Source: Microcoleus sp. FACHB-831 (GTDB taxonomy: Bacteria > Cyanobacteriota > Cyanobacteriia > Cyanobacteriales > FACHB-T130). Taken from it: DNA of 64,000 nucleotides. Numbering within the stretch: the stretch's first letter is position 1; every line of letters starts with the position of its first letter. The stretch lies in assembly GCF_014695585.1 (NCBI RefSeq), contig NZ_JACJON010000061.1, positions 62,001 through 126,000 on the forward strand, read 5' to 3'. A program made the translations under genes and the position numbers. Shown here in pieces: positions 44,204-53,719 of the stretch. The notes under the pieces were generated by a model that did not search any database, was not told the DNA's origin, and saw only the letters and a program-made list of their open reading frames with translations.

Positions 44204-45127
44204 ATGTTGGTAATATCCGCTAAATCTGGACAATTAGGCAACAGGCTCTTGCTATTTGCAAATTTTATTGCCTTTGCAATTGAGCATAACCTGAAAATTT
44301 TAAACCCTGCGTTTGAGGAATATGCAGATTTTTTCCAGTCTACTTCCCAAGATTTACTGTGTTCTTATCCTGTTCTCGGTATAAAGATTAAAGGTAATAA
44401 ATATTTTAGAAATAAATACTACTCTTTTAATCGCTACTTAGCGGAACGAGGTGTTTTCAAAACTATCAGCCTTACCAGAGAGCAGCCATTCACATGGAAA
44501 AAATTTAATGTTTTAGAGCAATTAGACAGAAAATCTCTTAATTTTTTTCAGGGCTGGTTATTTAGAGATGGGTGGTTTGTTAGCGATACAGATTTATTGC
44601 AAAAACATGGCGATGCGATTCGCGCTTACTTTACTCCTTTAACAGACTATCAGTTAAAGGTGAATAATTTAATATCAACAATACGCAAAAGCGCCGATAT
44701 TGTTATTGGAATTCACATCAGACATGGTGATTATCAGCAGCATCAAGGTGGAAGATATTTTTATACAATTCCAGAATACGTGCAGGTGATGGAATCAGCC
44801 CAAAAGCTATTCCCCGATAAACAGGTGACGTTTTTAATTTGCTCTAATGTCGAACAGGACAAGCATTTGTTTGATAAATTTAATTACACCTATGGTAACA
44901 ATCACATAATTGAGGATATGTATTCTTTGGCTGAATGCGACTATATTATTGGCCCTCCCAGTAGTTATACTATGTGGGCATCGTTTTATGGCGATCGCCC
45001 GCTTTATATGATTAGAGACTGCAATAAAATTATACACATTAAAGACTTTGTGTGCTTCTATGAGTGGAAAGGAATTTTCCACGCCGCCGAGGACTGGAGT
45101 AAAAGTTTCTGGGAATGGACTCACTAA
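44204..45127 (+). CDS. GT11-like fucosyltransferase
   Basis: The 307-residue protein resembles alpha-1,2-fucosyltransferases of family GT11. QLGNRLLLFANFIAFA at the start and the GIHIRHGDY motif (GDP-sugar site, near residue 170) are the diagnostic parts, and the SYTMWASFYGDRPLYM motif near the end is also family-like. It is the first transferase in the glycan locus. GDP-fucose as donor is an inference. AT-rich codon use is higher than in the surrounding housekeeping genes. Confidence 0.75.
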   Translation: MLVISAKSGQLGNRLLLFANFIAFAIEHNLKILNPAFEEYADFFQSTSQDLLCSYPVLGIKIKGNKYFRNKYYSFNRYLAERGVFKTISLTREQPFTWKKFNVLEQLDRKSLNFFQGWLFRDGWFVSDTDLLQKHGDAIRAYFTPLTDYQLKVNNLISTIRKSADIVIGIHIRHGDYQQHQGGRYFYTIPEYVQVMESAQKLFPDKQVTFLICSNVEQDKHLFDKFNYTYGNNHIIEDMYSLAECDYIIGPPSSYTMWASFYGDRPLYMIRDCNKIIHIKDFVCFYEWKGIFHAAEDWSKSFWEWTH

Positions 45128-45135
45128 AATAAAAG

Positions 45136-45963
45136 ATGGTAGCAGGAACCAAAGGAATTATTACAATATTGGTAGGAATGTATTCTTTTCAAGACTGCAT
45201 TCATTTTTTGGCGTCGGTAAGGAAATTTCATCAAGAACCAATTGTAATTTTGATAGCTGGAGTTCCGACAATTTTACATCCTCTCCTTAAAGCATTCGGA
45301 AATGTAACGCTTAAGGAAGCACCTTCTAATGTGAATCCAGTTTTAGCATCGCGGATGGCTAAACTCGTACTATATCAGGAATCGCCGTTTGATAAAACCA
45401 TTTATATGGATTGCGATATTTGTCTTTTAGCAAATATAGATGAAGTTTTTGATTTTTTAGATGAAGCGGATATTTTAATAACTAAAGATGTCCAGCCTTC
45501 TATCTCGCAGGCGACAAATTTGCTAAGAGGAAAGCAAGAGGTTCTGCAAACTTTGCAATCTGTAGGATTACCGCTGAAGGAAGATAGCGTTCAATATAAT
45601 GGGGGATTTATTGGCTTTAAAAGGAGCGATACTGCTGAAACTTTGTTTAATAATATTCAAAAATACTTTGATGTTATCGTTAAAAATCAAGATGTATTGT
45701 TGTTGAAGGATCAAGGAGCGATCGCTTCTGCTATTGAAGTTGTCAGACCTAACATGAAAATCCTGCCGCCTACTTATAATTATCTCAGTAAGTGGAAAGA
45801 ATTGTATGAAATTAACGAATCCGTAAAGGTTCTACACTGTACCTATCCTTATCGACCACAATACGCTAAAAATATTACACGTTCTATTTATACAAGAATT
45901 TTTGACCAATTGGCTAAATTTCTTTTACCGAATCAGGTTAAAAATCCTTGGCGTATCAAGTAA
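45136..45963 (+). CDS. GT8-like glycosyltransferase
   Basis: The 275-residue GT-A-fold protein has the DxD motif IYMDCDICLL near residue 93 and a GGFIGFKRS block typical of family GT8 or related families that bind UDP-sugars. It begins 8 bases after the preceding transferase gene. No signal or membrane segment is visible, so it acts on the cytoplasmic face. The sugar is not determinable. Confidence 0.7.
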   Translation: MVAGTKGIITILVGMYSFQDCIHFLASVRKFHQEPIVILIAGVPTILHPLLKAFGNVTLKEAPSNVNPVLASRMAKLVLYQESPFDKTIYMDCDICLLANIDEVFDFLDEADILITKDVQPSISQATNLLRGKQEVLQTLQSVGLPLKEDSVQYNGGFIGFKRSDTAETLFNNIQKYFDVIVKNQDVLLLKDQGAIASAIEVVRPNMKILPPTYNYLSKWKELYEINESVKVLHCTYPYRPQYAKNITRSIYTRIFDQLAKFLLPNQVKNPWRIK

Positions 45964-45987
45964 CCGTCAATTGGGTAAATACACTAT

Positions 45988-47160
45988 ATGGAAATAAACA
46001 AAGAATCTAAAGTATCATTGCTCGTTTGGAATTTATCTACAAATGACGGAGTAATTCGAGCCTCGATACTGGGAAAAGCGCTTTCGCGGCTTGGCTGCAA
46101 ATATGAAATATTAGGTTTTAGTTTTGGCGGCAATTTGTATGGAGCAATTCCATCTAATATTAAGATTATATCTGCGGACATCAATGAATTTAACAGCTTT
46201 TTCAAAGCAGCGAAAGACCTTTTTAATAAAATCGATGGAGATATAATTTATGCAATTAAGCCTCAAGTTGCCAGTTTTGGGATAGGACTGGTTAAAAAAC
46301 TTTCTGCACGTCGTCCCCTGATTTTAGACATTGATGATTGGGAACTTAGCTGGCATGGTGGCGATGATTGGCAATATCGTCCTAGTATCAAACAGTTAGC
46401 TAGGGATATGCTTAAAAAAAACGGTGCTTTGAGGCGTCCTGATCATCCTTTGTACTTAAAATGGCTCGAAAATTTAATTAGTCAAGCGGATGCTGTAACC
46501 GTGCATACCAACTTTTTACAGCAGCGTTTTGGTGGTATTTCGGTTCCCAATGGTAAGGATATTTCGTTATTCGATCCCAATTTATATAACCCTTCTGAAA
46601 GCAAAATTCGGTATGGTTTGTCTGAATACCGAATTTTAATGTTTCCTGGTGCGCCAAGACCTTACAAGGGTTTGGAAGATGTTCTAGTTGCGCTGGATAT
46701 GTTAAATCAGCCAGACTTAAGATTGGTTATTGTTGGCGGCAACCCTTACGATAATTATGATGATAAACTCATTGAACAGTGGGGACGTTGGATTATTAAG
46801 CTACCCAGCTATCCTGTTGAGGTGATGCCTGATGTTGTAGCTGCTGCTGACGTTGTGGTTGTTCCCCAGCGTGACACGGCTGCCACTAGAGCGCAGTTTC
46901 CACTAAAGCTAACAGATGGTATGGCAATGGCTAAACCTGTCTTAGCTACAAGAGTGGGAGATGTTCCCGAAATTTTGGGTGGAACGGGTTATCTGGTCGA
47001 TCCTAGTTCGCCGGAGCAAATTGCTGAAAAAATTCAGTGGATATTCCAAAATTTAGATGAAGCGAACGAGCTTGGCTTAAAAGCCAGAGAAAGATGTGTA
47101 GCCTACTATAGCATTGAGGCGATCGCAGCTAAACTTTCAGAAATAATCGCACGTTTATAA
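45988..47160 (+). CDS. GT4-family glycosyltransferase
   Basis: The 390-residue GT-B protein has a C-terminal GT4 domain with GAPRPYKGLEDVL, an E-x7-E-type catalytic region in FPLKLTDGMAMAKPVLATRVGDVPEIL, and an N-terminal acceptor domain (ISADINEFNSFFKA). It is 24 bases after the GT8-like gene. As a retaining enzyme it would add a sugar from a nucleotide donor. Specificity is unknown. Confidence 0.85.
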   Translation: MEINKESKVSLLVWNLSTNDGVIRASILGKALSRLGCKYEILGFSFGGNLYGAIPSNIKIISADINEFNSFFKAAKDLFNKIDGDIIYAIKPQVASFGIGLVKKLSARRPLILDIDDWELSWHGGDDWQYRPSIKQLARDMLKKNGALRRPDHPLYLKWLENLISQADAVTVHTNFLQQRFGGISVPNGKDISLFDPNLYNPSESKIRYGLSEYRILMFPGAPRPYKGLEDVLVALDMLNQPDLRLVIVGGNPYDNYDDKLIEQWGRWIIKLPSYPVEVMPDVVAAADVVVVPQRDTAATRAQFPLKLTDGMAMAKPVLATRVGDVPEILGGTGYLVDPSSPEQIAEKIQWIFQNLDEANELGLKARERCVAYYSIEAIAAKLSEIIARL

Positions 47161-47309
47161 CAACAGGGCACTTGGTAGATTGCTATAAAAATATAAACAG
47201 ACTTAAAAAGCATTTTTACAGTGATTGTTATCCAATAGCTATGATTGTAAAGTGCAGTTAATTGGCTTTTGTTAATACTCGATTACTTTTAGCTAGCAAT
47301 AATTGCTGT

Positions 47310-49319
47310 ATGTCTTCAAAGAAGCTAATCCTAAAATATTTTCGGCGATATCCTGGGTTGGTTCTGCTGACTATAATTTTGGGATTTGCAGGAGCATTAT
47401 TTAATGGTGTTAGTACAACGCTAATTGTCCCAATATTGTTAAATTTTTTAGGCCAAAGCGTAGCTTTAAAAGGAGTCCCACCGATTATTCAGGCGATAAT
47501 GTCTCCGTTTGATAAGGTTCCGGGAGACTATCGCCTGTTGGTGATGGCGAGCGCTATTGTGCTGACTATTATTTTGAAGAACCTTTCTAGTTATTCGGGT
47601 ACTTTAGTGTCGAGTTCCCTAACGCGAAAAATAACGTCTGATATGCGTTTTGAGGGCCTAGATTTGTTGCTAGAAGTCGATATAGATTTTTACTCTCAGA
47701 CGAATGTGGGCGATTTGATCAACAGTTTGGGTGGGGAAATCGGTCGGGCTTCAGGTGCGATTATTACCGCCGTGAGAATGATAATAATCGCTATAACTGT
47801 TTTAGTATTCGTAGGTTTGCTACTGGGGATTTCTTGGCAGCTGACAGTGGCTTCAACTGGTTTGTTGAGTTTAGTAGCGTTAGTTAATCAATACTCGATT
47901 GGGCGTGCCAAATATTTTGGCAAGCAGCTATCAGAAATGTCGAGAGCATATTCTGTAAGGGTGCTAGAAACGCTGAGTGGAATTCGACTGGTTAAGGCAA
48001 CGGGGAATGAAAAAAGAGAATATGAAAGAATACAAAAGCTAATACGCGATCGCGAACAGGCTGATTTCCAATCGCAGGTTAACTCGGCTGCTGTTGCACC
48101 TGTTAGCGAGGTTTCTAGCATTTTGGCGCTGATGTTAATTGTTATCCTGGGACGCACATTTTTTGCTAACCAAATTGAGTCCCTGCAAGCCGTGCTACTC
48201 ACCTACTTGCTGGTGCTTTTCCGGCTGCTACCAACTATTTCTCAGTTAAACAGCACTAGAAGCCAATATGCCAATACTATGCCTAGCGTGGATATGGTAT
48301 CTGAATTTTTGCGGCGCGATAACAAGCCGTTTATGAAAAACGGTTCTTTGCCCTATAAAAAATTGCAAGAAGGAATTCATTTCAATAAGGTTTCTTTTGC
48401 CTATCCCACTAACGATAATTTGGTATTAAAGGATGTTGATTTGTACCTACCTCGCGGCACTACGTTGGCTTTGGTGGGAGGTTCGGGGGCTGGTAAATCA
48501 ACTTTAGCCGATCTTTTACCGCGATTTTATGACCCCATTAGCGGCAGCATTACTATAGACGGAATTGACTTGCGATCGTTTGATGTCCACAGCTTGAGAA
48601 GGGCGATGGGGATTGTTAGCCAAGAGACGTTTATGTTTAATGACTCTGTGCGCCATAATATTACCTATGCACGCCCGGATGCTACAGAAAAAGAACTTCT
48701 TGCGGCTGTGAAGCGGGCGAATGCTTATGAGTTTATTGTGCAACTACCACAAGCGCCCGATACAATGATTGGCGATCGCGGGGTGCTTTTATCTGGGGGA
48801 CAGCGCCAGCGTCTTGCCATTGCTCGCGCTTTGTTGCAAGATCCGGAAATATTAATTCTTGATGAAGCAACTAGCGCTTTAGATACAGTTTCCGAACGAT
48901 TGGTACAGTCGGCTTTAGACAATTTAAGTAGCGATCGCACTACGCTGATTATTGCTCACCGCCTCTCTACCGTGCAGCATGCCCATCAAATTGCTGTCCT
49001 AGAAAAAGGACATGTTGTAGAACTTGGCACGCATGAAGAACTTTTAAAAAAAGGCGGCTACTATACCCGTCTTTACTCAATGCAATTTGCCGAGGACAAC
49101 CAAGATGCGATCAAAACAGCAGTTAATGAAGCTTTGATTAGAACCTCTTACGAAGTCCGGACTCGCCTTAACCCCATGATTGGTTTTCTTAAGTTGGTAG
49201 TTGACGATATGGCAGATAGCCCCGAAGAGATGAATGAACTAACTGTGGAAGCCTACCAGTCAGCAATGCGTCTCCTTAAAACCTTGGAGTTTCTCGAAGA
49301 AAGCTCTAGGCTAAAATAG
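47310..49319 (+). CDS. ABC exporter with HisKA-like C-terminal tail
   Basis: From ATG 47310 (a TTG at 47262 would add 16 residues), the product is about 669 residues. Six membrane spans (about residues 15-300) precede the nucleotide-binding domain with VGGSGAGKSTLADL, LSGGQRQRLAIARALLQDP and LILDEATSALD. This fits an MsbA/HepA-type exporter, here likely for a lipid-linked glycan. The last 65 residues form an extra domain (YEVRTRLNPMIGFLKL and EAYQSAMRLLKTLEFLEES) that resembles a histidine-kinase dimerisation domain in which the His is Tyr. The next gene starts six bases later. Confidence 0.88.
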   Translation: MSSKKLILKYFRRYPGLVLLTIILGFAGALFNGVSTTLIVPILLNFLGQSVALKGVPPIIQAIMSPFDKVPGDYRLLVMASAIVLTIILKNLSSYSGTLVSSSLTRKITSDMRFEGLDLLLEVDIDFYSQTNVGDLINSLGGEIGRASGAIITAVRMIIIAITVLVFVGLLLGISWQLTVASTGLLSLVALVNQYSIGRAKYFGKQLSEMSRAYSVRVLETLSGIRLVKATGNEKREYERIQKLIRDREQADFQSQVNSAAVAPVSEVSSILALMLIVILGRTFFANQIESLQAVLLTYLLVLFRLLPTISQLNSTRSQYANTMPSVDMVSEFLRRDNKPFMKNGSLPYKKLQEGIHFNKVSFAYPTNDNLVLKDVDLYLPRGTTLALVGGSGAGKSTLADLLPRFYDPISGSITIDGIDLRSFDVHSLRRAMGIVSQETFMFNDSVRHNITYARPDATEKELLAAVKRANAYEFIVQLPQAPDTMIGDRGVLLSGGQRQRLAIARALLQDPEILILDEATSALDTVSERLVQSALDNLSSDRTTLIIAHRLSTVQHAHQIAVLEKGHVVELGTHEELLKKGGYYTRLYSMQFAEDNQDAIKTAVNEALIRTSYEVRTRLNPMIGFLKLVVDDMADSPEEMNELTVEAYQSAMRLLKTLEFLEESSRLK

Positions 49320-49325
49320 CAAGAA

Positions 49326-50522
49326 ATGAACAAACACTATATCTTTTTTACCAGAAATGTCTTACCGCAGCCCCAGGCTCACTTAGTTCAAGTAGCTCAT
49401 ACAGCAAATGCAGCTGCAAACCTGGGCTACTCAACAGTTTTAGCTTATCTGGAAAAAGGATTAGCAGCCTTGAATCCAGCCGCGTTGATTCGCCCATTTC
49501 GCCCCCGCAAACCAGATTCAACCTTAGCCAAATTTTACAATATTGGGGATAAGCTAAAAGTTGCCCCTTTACCAATCCCTTGGCCCATTGATTATTGGCG
49601 TTCTAAACTAACTAACTCCAGCACTATCGTATCAAAATACTACTTGCCAGTTCATATCCTTCCTTATACTAAAATTGTCCATACGCGAGACTGGAATTTG
49701 GTCAAAGCAGCCATAAAAAATGGCATTCCAGCTATTTACGAACACCACCACCACGAAGACAAAAAATTTGAGCCAGAAATAGTCAATAACCCTCTATTTC
49801 AAATTTGTATCACCGTAGCGGATACCATTCGAGAAACAACGATTCAAAATGGTATGCCGCCTGAAAAAATAATAAAGCTGCATAACGGATTTAATAATTT
49901 ATTCTTAGTTAGACAACCGGAAAAGGCTGAATCGTGGCGCGAAAAACTTCTTCGAGGCGGACAGCAACATTTAGTTGTTTATTCAGGTGCGCTCCACCCT
50001 TTTAAAGGAGTCGATTTACTAATCGATGTGGCAAAACAATTGCCCCAAGTTGAGTTTGCGATCGCGGGCGGCGAACAATCGCAAGTACAAGCTTATCAGC
50101 AGATAACGCGCGACAAACAAGTTAACAACGTAACTTTTTTAGGACACATTTTCCAAGATGAATTGGCAAGTTTGTTGCAAGCTGCCGATGCTTTAGCTCA
50201 TCCTCACTGTTCTGGAAAAGCGGCGAGTTTCACATCTCCTCTTAAGCTATTTGATTATATGGCTTCTGGAACTCCTATCGTTTCTACAGAGATTCCCCCG
50301 TTAATGGAATTTAAATCTACAAAGGCTGTGGCTGGTTGGTGCGAACCTGATAATCCGACTGTATTTGCCCAATGCCTGCAACACGTTTTAGAAACTTATC
50401 CTAGAAAAGTAGAAGGATATTCAGAAAGCACAGTTTTTGTGCAACAGTTTTCTTGCGAAAATCGCGTAATAAAAATTCTAAGTTTTGTAGAAGAGTCTCT
50501 GCGTCCACAACTAATTTGTTGA
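49326..50522 (+). CDS. GT4-family glycosyltransferase, second
   Basis: The 398-residue GT-B enzyme begins HYIFFTRNVLPQPQAHLVQV and has the GT4 signature YSGALHPFKGVDLLIDVA, EFAIAGGE and a late PLKLFDYMASGTPIVSTEIPP. It follows the ABC gene by six bases, so translational coupling is likely. It probably extends the glycan handled by the exporter; donor and acceptor are unknown. Confidence 0.85.
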   Translation: MNKHYIFFTRNVLPQPQAHLVQVAHTANAAANLGYSTVLAYLEKGLAALNPAALIRPFRPRKPDSTLAKFYNIGDKLKVAPLPIPWPIDYWRSKLTNSSTIVSKYYLPVHILPYTKIVHTRDWNLVKAAIKNGIPAIYEHHHHEDKKFEPEIVNNPLFQICITVADTIRETTIQNGMPPEKIIKLHNGFNNLFLVRQPEKAESWREKLLRGGQQHLVVYSGALHPFKGVDLLIDVAKQLPQVEFAIAGGEQSQVQAYQQITRDKQVNNVTFLGHIFQDELASLLQAADALAHPHCSGKAASFTSPLKLFDYMASGTPIVSTEIPPLMEFKSTKAVAGWCEPDNPTVFAQCLQHVLETYPRKVEGYSESTVFVQQFSCENRVIKILSFVEESLRPQLIC

Positions 50523-50524
50523 TT

Positions 50525-51487
50525 ATGGAAAGAAAAACTTTCGGGATGTTGACGGGATACCCTGGCGTTAATCAATGTGATTGGCTATGGCAACAAACTC
50601 CACATCCTTTTGGTGTGTGGGGCAATATTCAAATGCTGTCTAAAGCTAAAAATCCAGATTTTTTGCTGCTATATAATTTTGCCGGAGTGCGGAAAATATC
50701 TCAGAAGAAGTTTGGTATTTTTAAACAGCAACCCAAAGAAGTTAATTACCCTGAAGAAGAAATGCGATCGCTACTTCGAGGGGTACCCAAAGAACGCATT
50801 ATCTTTCTATGGCGGGAACCACCCTTAGAGGAAGTAACGCAAACGAATCGCACTTGTTACGAGTGGGCAAAAGGATATTGCGCTTACATTTCCAGCCCGG
50901 ATGATGCTGCACCAATCCCCAATTATATGCCCGCTATTTGGTATCATGCCAATTCTTTTCGGGAATTAAAGGAAATGCCACCCCCAGAGAAGATATCCAC
51001 TTGTAGCTGGATTACGTCTGGAGTCAGCCGCACTGCTAACCATCGCCGTCGCTTGCAGTTTATAAAGCTGCTGCAATCGAGTCAGGTTAATTTCGATCTG
51101 TATGGACGAAACCTACCCGACTGGGCTAATTCAGGTGGAGAATTGAGCAATAAATGGTACAGCATGGCACCTTATTACTACAATCTGGCGATTGAAAATT
51201 ATGCTGATAATGATTGGTATGTGAGTGAAAAGTTATGGGATTCCCTGCTTGCTTGGTGTCTGCCAATCTATTATGGTGGTTCGGCTGCTGATAAATTATT
51301 GCCGCCTGGTAGTTTTCTCAGGTTGCCTAGCTTAGATGAAAAGGGAATAGCCTATATACAAGAAGTGACGGCGACGCCTGATGCATGGTACGCGGCAAAA
51401 GATGCGATCGCAGAAGCAAGGCAAATTATTCTTCACAAGCTCAATTTGCTAGAATGGCTCAACAATTTTGTAGCAAACTTATCTTAA
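50525..51487 (+). CDS. GT10-like alpha-1,3-fucosyltransferase
   Basis: From ATG 50525 the product is 320 residues. The alpha-1,3-fucosyltransferase motif is near its C-terminal third: YYYNLAIENYADNDWYVSEK followed by LWDSLLAWCLPIYYGG, matching the F-x-x-EN, D-Y-x-(T/S)EK and P-x-x-YG pattern of GT10. An earlier frame extension (50453) overlaps the previous gene and is not preferred; the chosen start is two bases after its stop. With the GT11-like gene this suggests a fucose-containing glycan. Its stop overlaps that of the convergent next gene. Confidence 0.8.
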   Translation: MERKTFGMLTGYPGVNQCDWLWQQTPHPFGVWGNIQMLSKAKNPDFLLLYNFAGVRKISQKKFGIFKQQPKEVNYPEEEMRSLLRGVPKERIIFLWREPPLEEVTQTNRTCYEWAKGYCAYISSPDDAAPIPNYMPAIWYHANSFRELKEMPPPEKISTCSWITSGVSRTANHRRRLQFIKLLQSSQVNFDLYGRNLPDWANSGGELSNKWYSMAPYYYNLAIENYADNDWYVSEKLWDSLLAWCLPIYYGGSAADKLLPPGSFLRLPSLDEKGIAYIQEVTATPDAWYAAKDAIAEARQIILHKLNLLEWLNNFVANLS

Positions 51488-52464
51488 TTTATTGAGCGAT
51501 CGCCCATGAATCTGTAATAGAGGAATACCTCCTTGTAAGGAATATTTCCAATTTGCCACTTTAATAACTTATCTGTTAATCGCATTAGCATATTGTTGTT
51601 GGGCAAATTCATTTTTCGCCATTGACATAACCTGCGAAAACGTTCATTTTTGATCCCCATATAGTGTAAATAGGTGAGTCTTCTACCTCTGTCGTATAAA
51701 ACATGATTTTTATCTTCAAAGTGTGTAGATGTTACGCATACGCCTGTGTGATATTCAGAATTTTCATCTAATGTGAAGTTATACAGCTTTAGGTTTTTCT
51801 TCACAGTCATGTAGTTTAGCTTCGTTTGTTCGCTCAACCAAGTTCTAAAAATCTTTATGTCACCCTTTGCAAGTTCTTCTATAAAATACTCCAAATCTTT
51901 TTCATCTATTACACCTCGTTTAGATGCCCAAAATCCCCCACAGTGAAAGCGATTAGCTAGAACCTCAATAGATTCATACATTCCCTGAAACGCCTCAAAA
52001 TAATAGTTAACCTCCCCTAACCTCATAGAAGTTTTTCTCTGATAATCGTGGACGACAAATTCATATTCATCCAACTTAGAAAAAATTCGATCGAGAGGTT
52101 GTAAGACTAAAGTATCAACATCAAAAAAGATAAATTTATCAAACTCTCCGTCAAAGGCACAATACTTTCTGTGCATTGGCAAGACTTCAGTCTTTTTTTT
52201 ATTTCCCCCTACCAGCGGATATTCTTCATACAATTTATTAAAACTGCTAATAAATGTCTCCCATTTTTGAATAGCATTAAGGTCTGCAAACAAATAGACA
52301 TTCTTGCGTCTAGCTACTTCTTTTTCCACTAGCTCAGTATTATCGTTAAAGGGAATAACGCAGATAGGTATATCTTTACTGTAGTTAGCCTCTACGCTAT
52401 TAAGAAAAGCTACTAACTGGTCATAAACAGTGTCATTTGCTAAAGTATATATGCCTAGTTTCAT
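51484..52464 (-). CDS. Npun_R2821/R2822-type GT-A protein
   Basis: The 326-residue protein begins MKLGIYTLANDTVYDQLVAFLNS and has a FIFFDVDTLVL DxD-type motif near 113 and an HCGGFWASKRG motif. The product of the divergent gene at 52646 shares this layout (YIDTDIVVF and NGGFWASKK). The family is widespread in cyanobacteria, is sometimes mislabelled, and looks like a sugar transferase. The convergent GT10-like gene shares the TTAA that contains both stop codons. Confidence 0.75.
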   Translation of the reverse strand: MKLGIYTLANDTVYDQLVAFLNSVEANYSKDIPICVIPFNDNTELVEKEVARRKNVYLFADLNAIQKWETFISSFNKLYEEYPLVGGNKKKTEVLPMHRKYCAFDGEFDKFIFFDVDTLVLQPLDRIFSKLDEYEFVVHDYQRKTSMRLGEVNYYFEAFQGMYESIEVLANRFHCGGFWASKRGVIDEKDLEYFIEELAKGDIKIFRTWLSEQTKLNYMTVKKNLKLYNFTLDENSEYHTGVCVTSTHFEDKNHVLYDRGRRLTYLHYMGIKNERFRRLCQWRKMNLPNNNMLMRLTDKLLKWQIGNIPYKEVFLYYRFMGDRSIN

Positions 52465-52600
52465 GAGCTTTGGCAGGTAGTTTAGATAAAAGATTTGTGG
52501 TGTCAGGGCTATGCAGATACCCTAAAATTGCATCGTGACGGTTTCGACAGATAAAGTTGTTTCTTAGTGTACTTTATAAAAGTCTAGAAACAGAAGTTAG

Positions 52601-52618
52601 TTTAATTGTACAATTAAA
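52601..52618 (+). promoter_or_regulatory. perfect 18-bp palindrome, candidate operator
   Basis: TTTAATTGTACAATTAAA reads the same on both strands and lies 27 bases before the ATG at 52646 and 20 bases after a TATAAA box (52575-52580). It falls in the gap between two divergent genes of one family, where a dimeric regulator could control one or both. Confidence 0.45.
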
Positions 52619-52645
52619 ACAAGAGCCAAGGTTGAGGAAATAGCT

Positions 52646-53557
52646 ATGAATCGGGGGATTTATATCACCGCCAACGACAAGGTAACGGAACAAGCGATCG
52701 CTCTCCTCAATAGCATCCGCTTGTACGATTCAGATACGCCGATTGTGATGATTCCCTATGATGATAAATATAGCGCGATCGCTTCGGTTATCGGCAACTC
52801 CTACGGCGTACAAGTTTATGAAGACTTAGAATTTATAGATCGCCTCTCTAAACGGTTACAACAAACTTTTGGAGAAAAATTTTTCGCCAGACCAAACCAA
52901 TTTCGCAAACAAGCCTGCTGGTTTGGCCCTTTTGATGAGTTTCTTTATATAGATACAGATATCGTTGTATTTGAGAAAATTGCCGATAACCTTAATTATC
53001 TAACCGATTATGACTTTATTTGCTGCGACTATCAACACAAAGGGGGCATAAAAAACGTATTTAGCCAAAAAGTTATACAAGACAAAATTTTCACCCCAGA
53101 CGAGCTAAAGGATATATTTAACGGTGGATTTTGGGCTTCTAAGAAAAACTTGATATCCGAAGAGACTTTATACGAAACGTTTACAGAATGTGCATCTCAT
53201 CCAGAATATTTTGATTTTTCACAAAAAACATCAGACCAGCCAATTATTAACTATATGCTCTTGAAGCGGATACCGCGTCGCTTTAATATAGTTCGCAGAC
53301 CGGGCGGAGCGCCCGGAAATTGGGCAGGAAGTCCGCATTTCCAACATCAGGATAATATTTTAATTGACCCAACTATAAACCAGCCGCTGCAATATTTACA
53401 CTGGGCAGGCATTCGCATCGAGCCTGGGTGTCCTTATTGGGATATATGGGAACAATACCGCTATTTAAATGAATCCAAGCCAACTCAAGTTTCTTCAACT
53501 AAGACTAATAAAAATGTATGGCAGAAGATAGCCGATAAAATTAGGAGGATATTCTAA
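52646..53557 (+). CDS. Npun_R2821/R2822-type GT-A protein, second
   Basis: The 303-residue product is the divergently encoded relative of the gene at 51484. It starts MNRGIYITANDKVTEQAIALLNS, has the DxD-like LYIDTDIVVFEK near residue 105, and the NGGFWASKKNLIS block. The ribosome site GAGGAAA lies 6 bases before the ATG. Like its neighbour it is probably a cytoplasmic nucleotide-sugar transferase in the glycan locus. Substrate is unknown. Confidence 0.78.
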   Translation: MNRGIYITANDKVTEQAIALLNSIRLYDSDTPIVMIPYDDKYSAIASVIGNSYGVQVYEDLEFIDRLSKRLQQTFGEKFFARPNQFRKQACWFGPFDEFLYIDTDIVVFEKIADNLNYLTDYDFICCDYQHKGGIKNVFSQKVIQDKIFTPDELKDIFNGGFWASKKNLISEETLYETFTECASHPEYFDFSQKTSDQPIINYMLLKRIPRRFNIVRRPGGAPGNWAGSPHFQHQDNILIDPTINQPLQYLHWAGIRIEPGCPYWDIWEQYRYLNESKPTQVSSTKTNKNVWQKIADKIRRIF

Positions 53558-53719
53558 ACACAGCGAAAAAGCTATTAGTTAGGTGGCATAAATAAACTAA
53601 ACATAATTTGTAGTCCGGTAAGGCTCACCAGAGCCGCTACGATAAAGTTCCAAAAATGTTGGCGAGCCGTGCCGGACTACGTTTAATTGTGGACACAGCT
53701 AAAAAGGAATTAGTTAGGT
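53558..53719. repeat. palindromic element flanked by 27-bp direct repeats
   Basis: The 27-base segments 53558-53584 and 53693-53719 agree at 24 positions. Between them GTAGTCCGG (53610-53618) pairs with CCGGACTAC (53672-53680), with AGGCTC/GAGCC continuing the stem. The second direct repeat includes the stop codon of the gene at 53710. The layout resembles a small non-autonomous element or a duplicated end. Confidence 0.6.
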
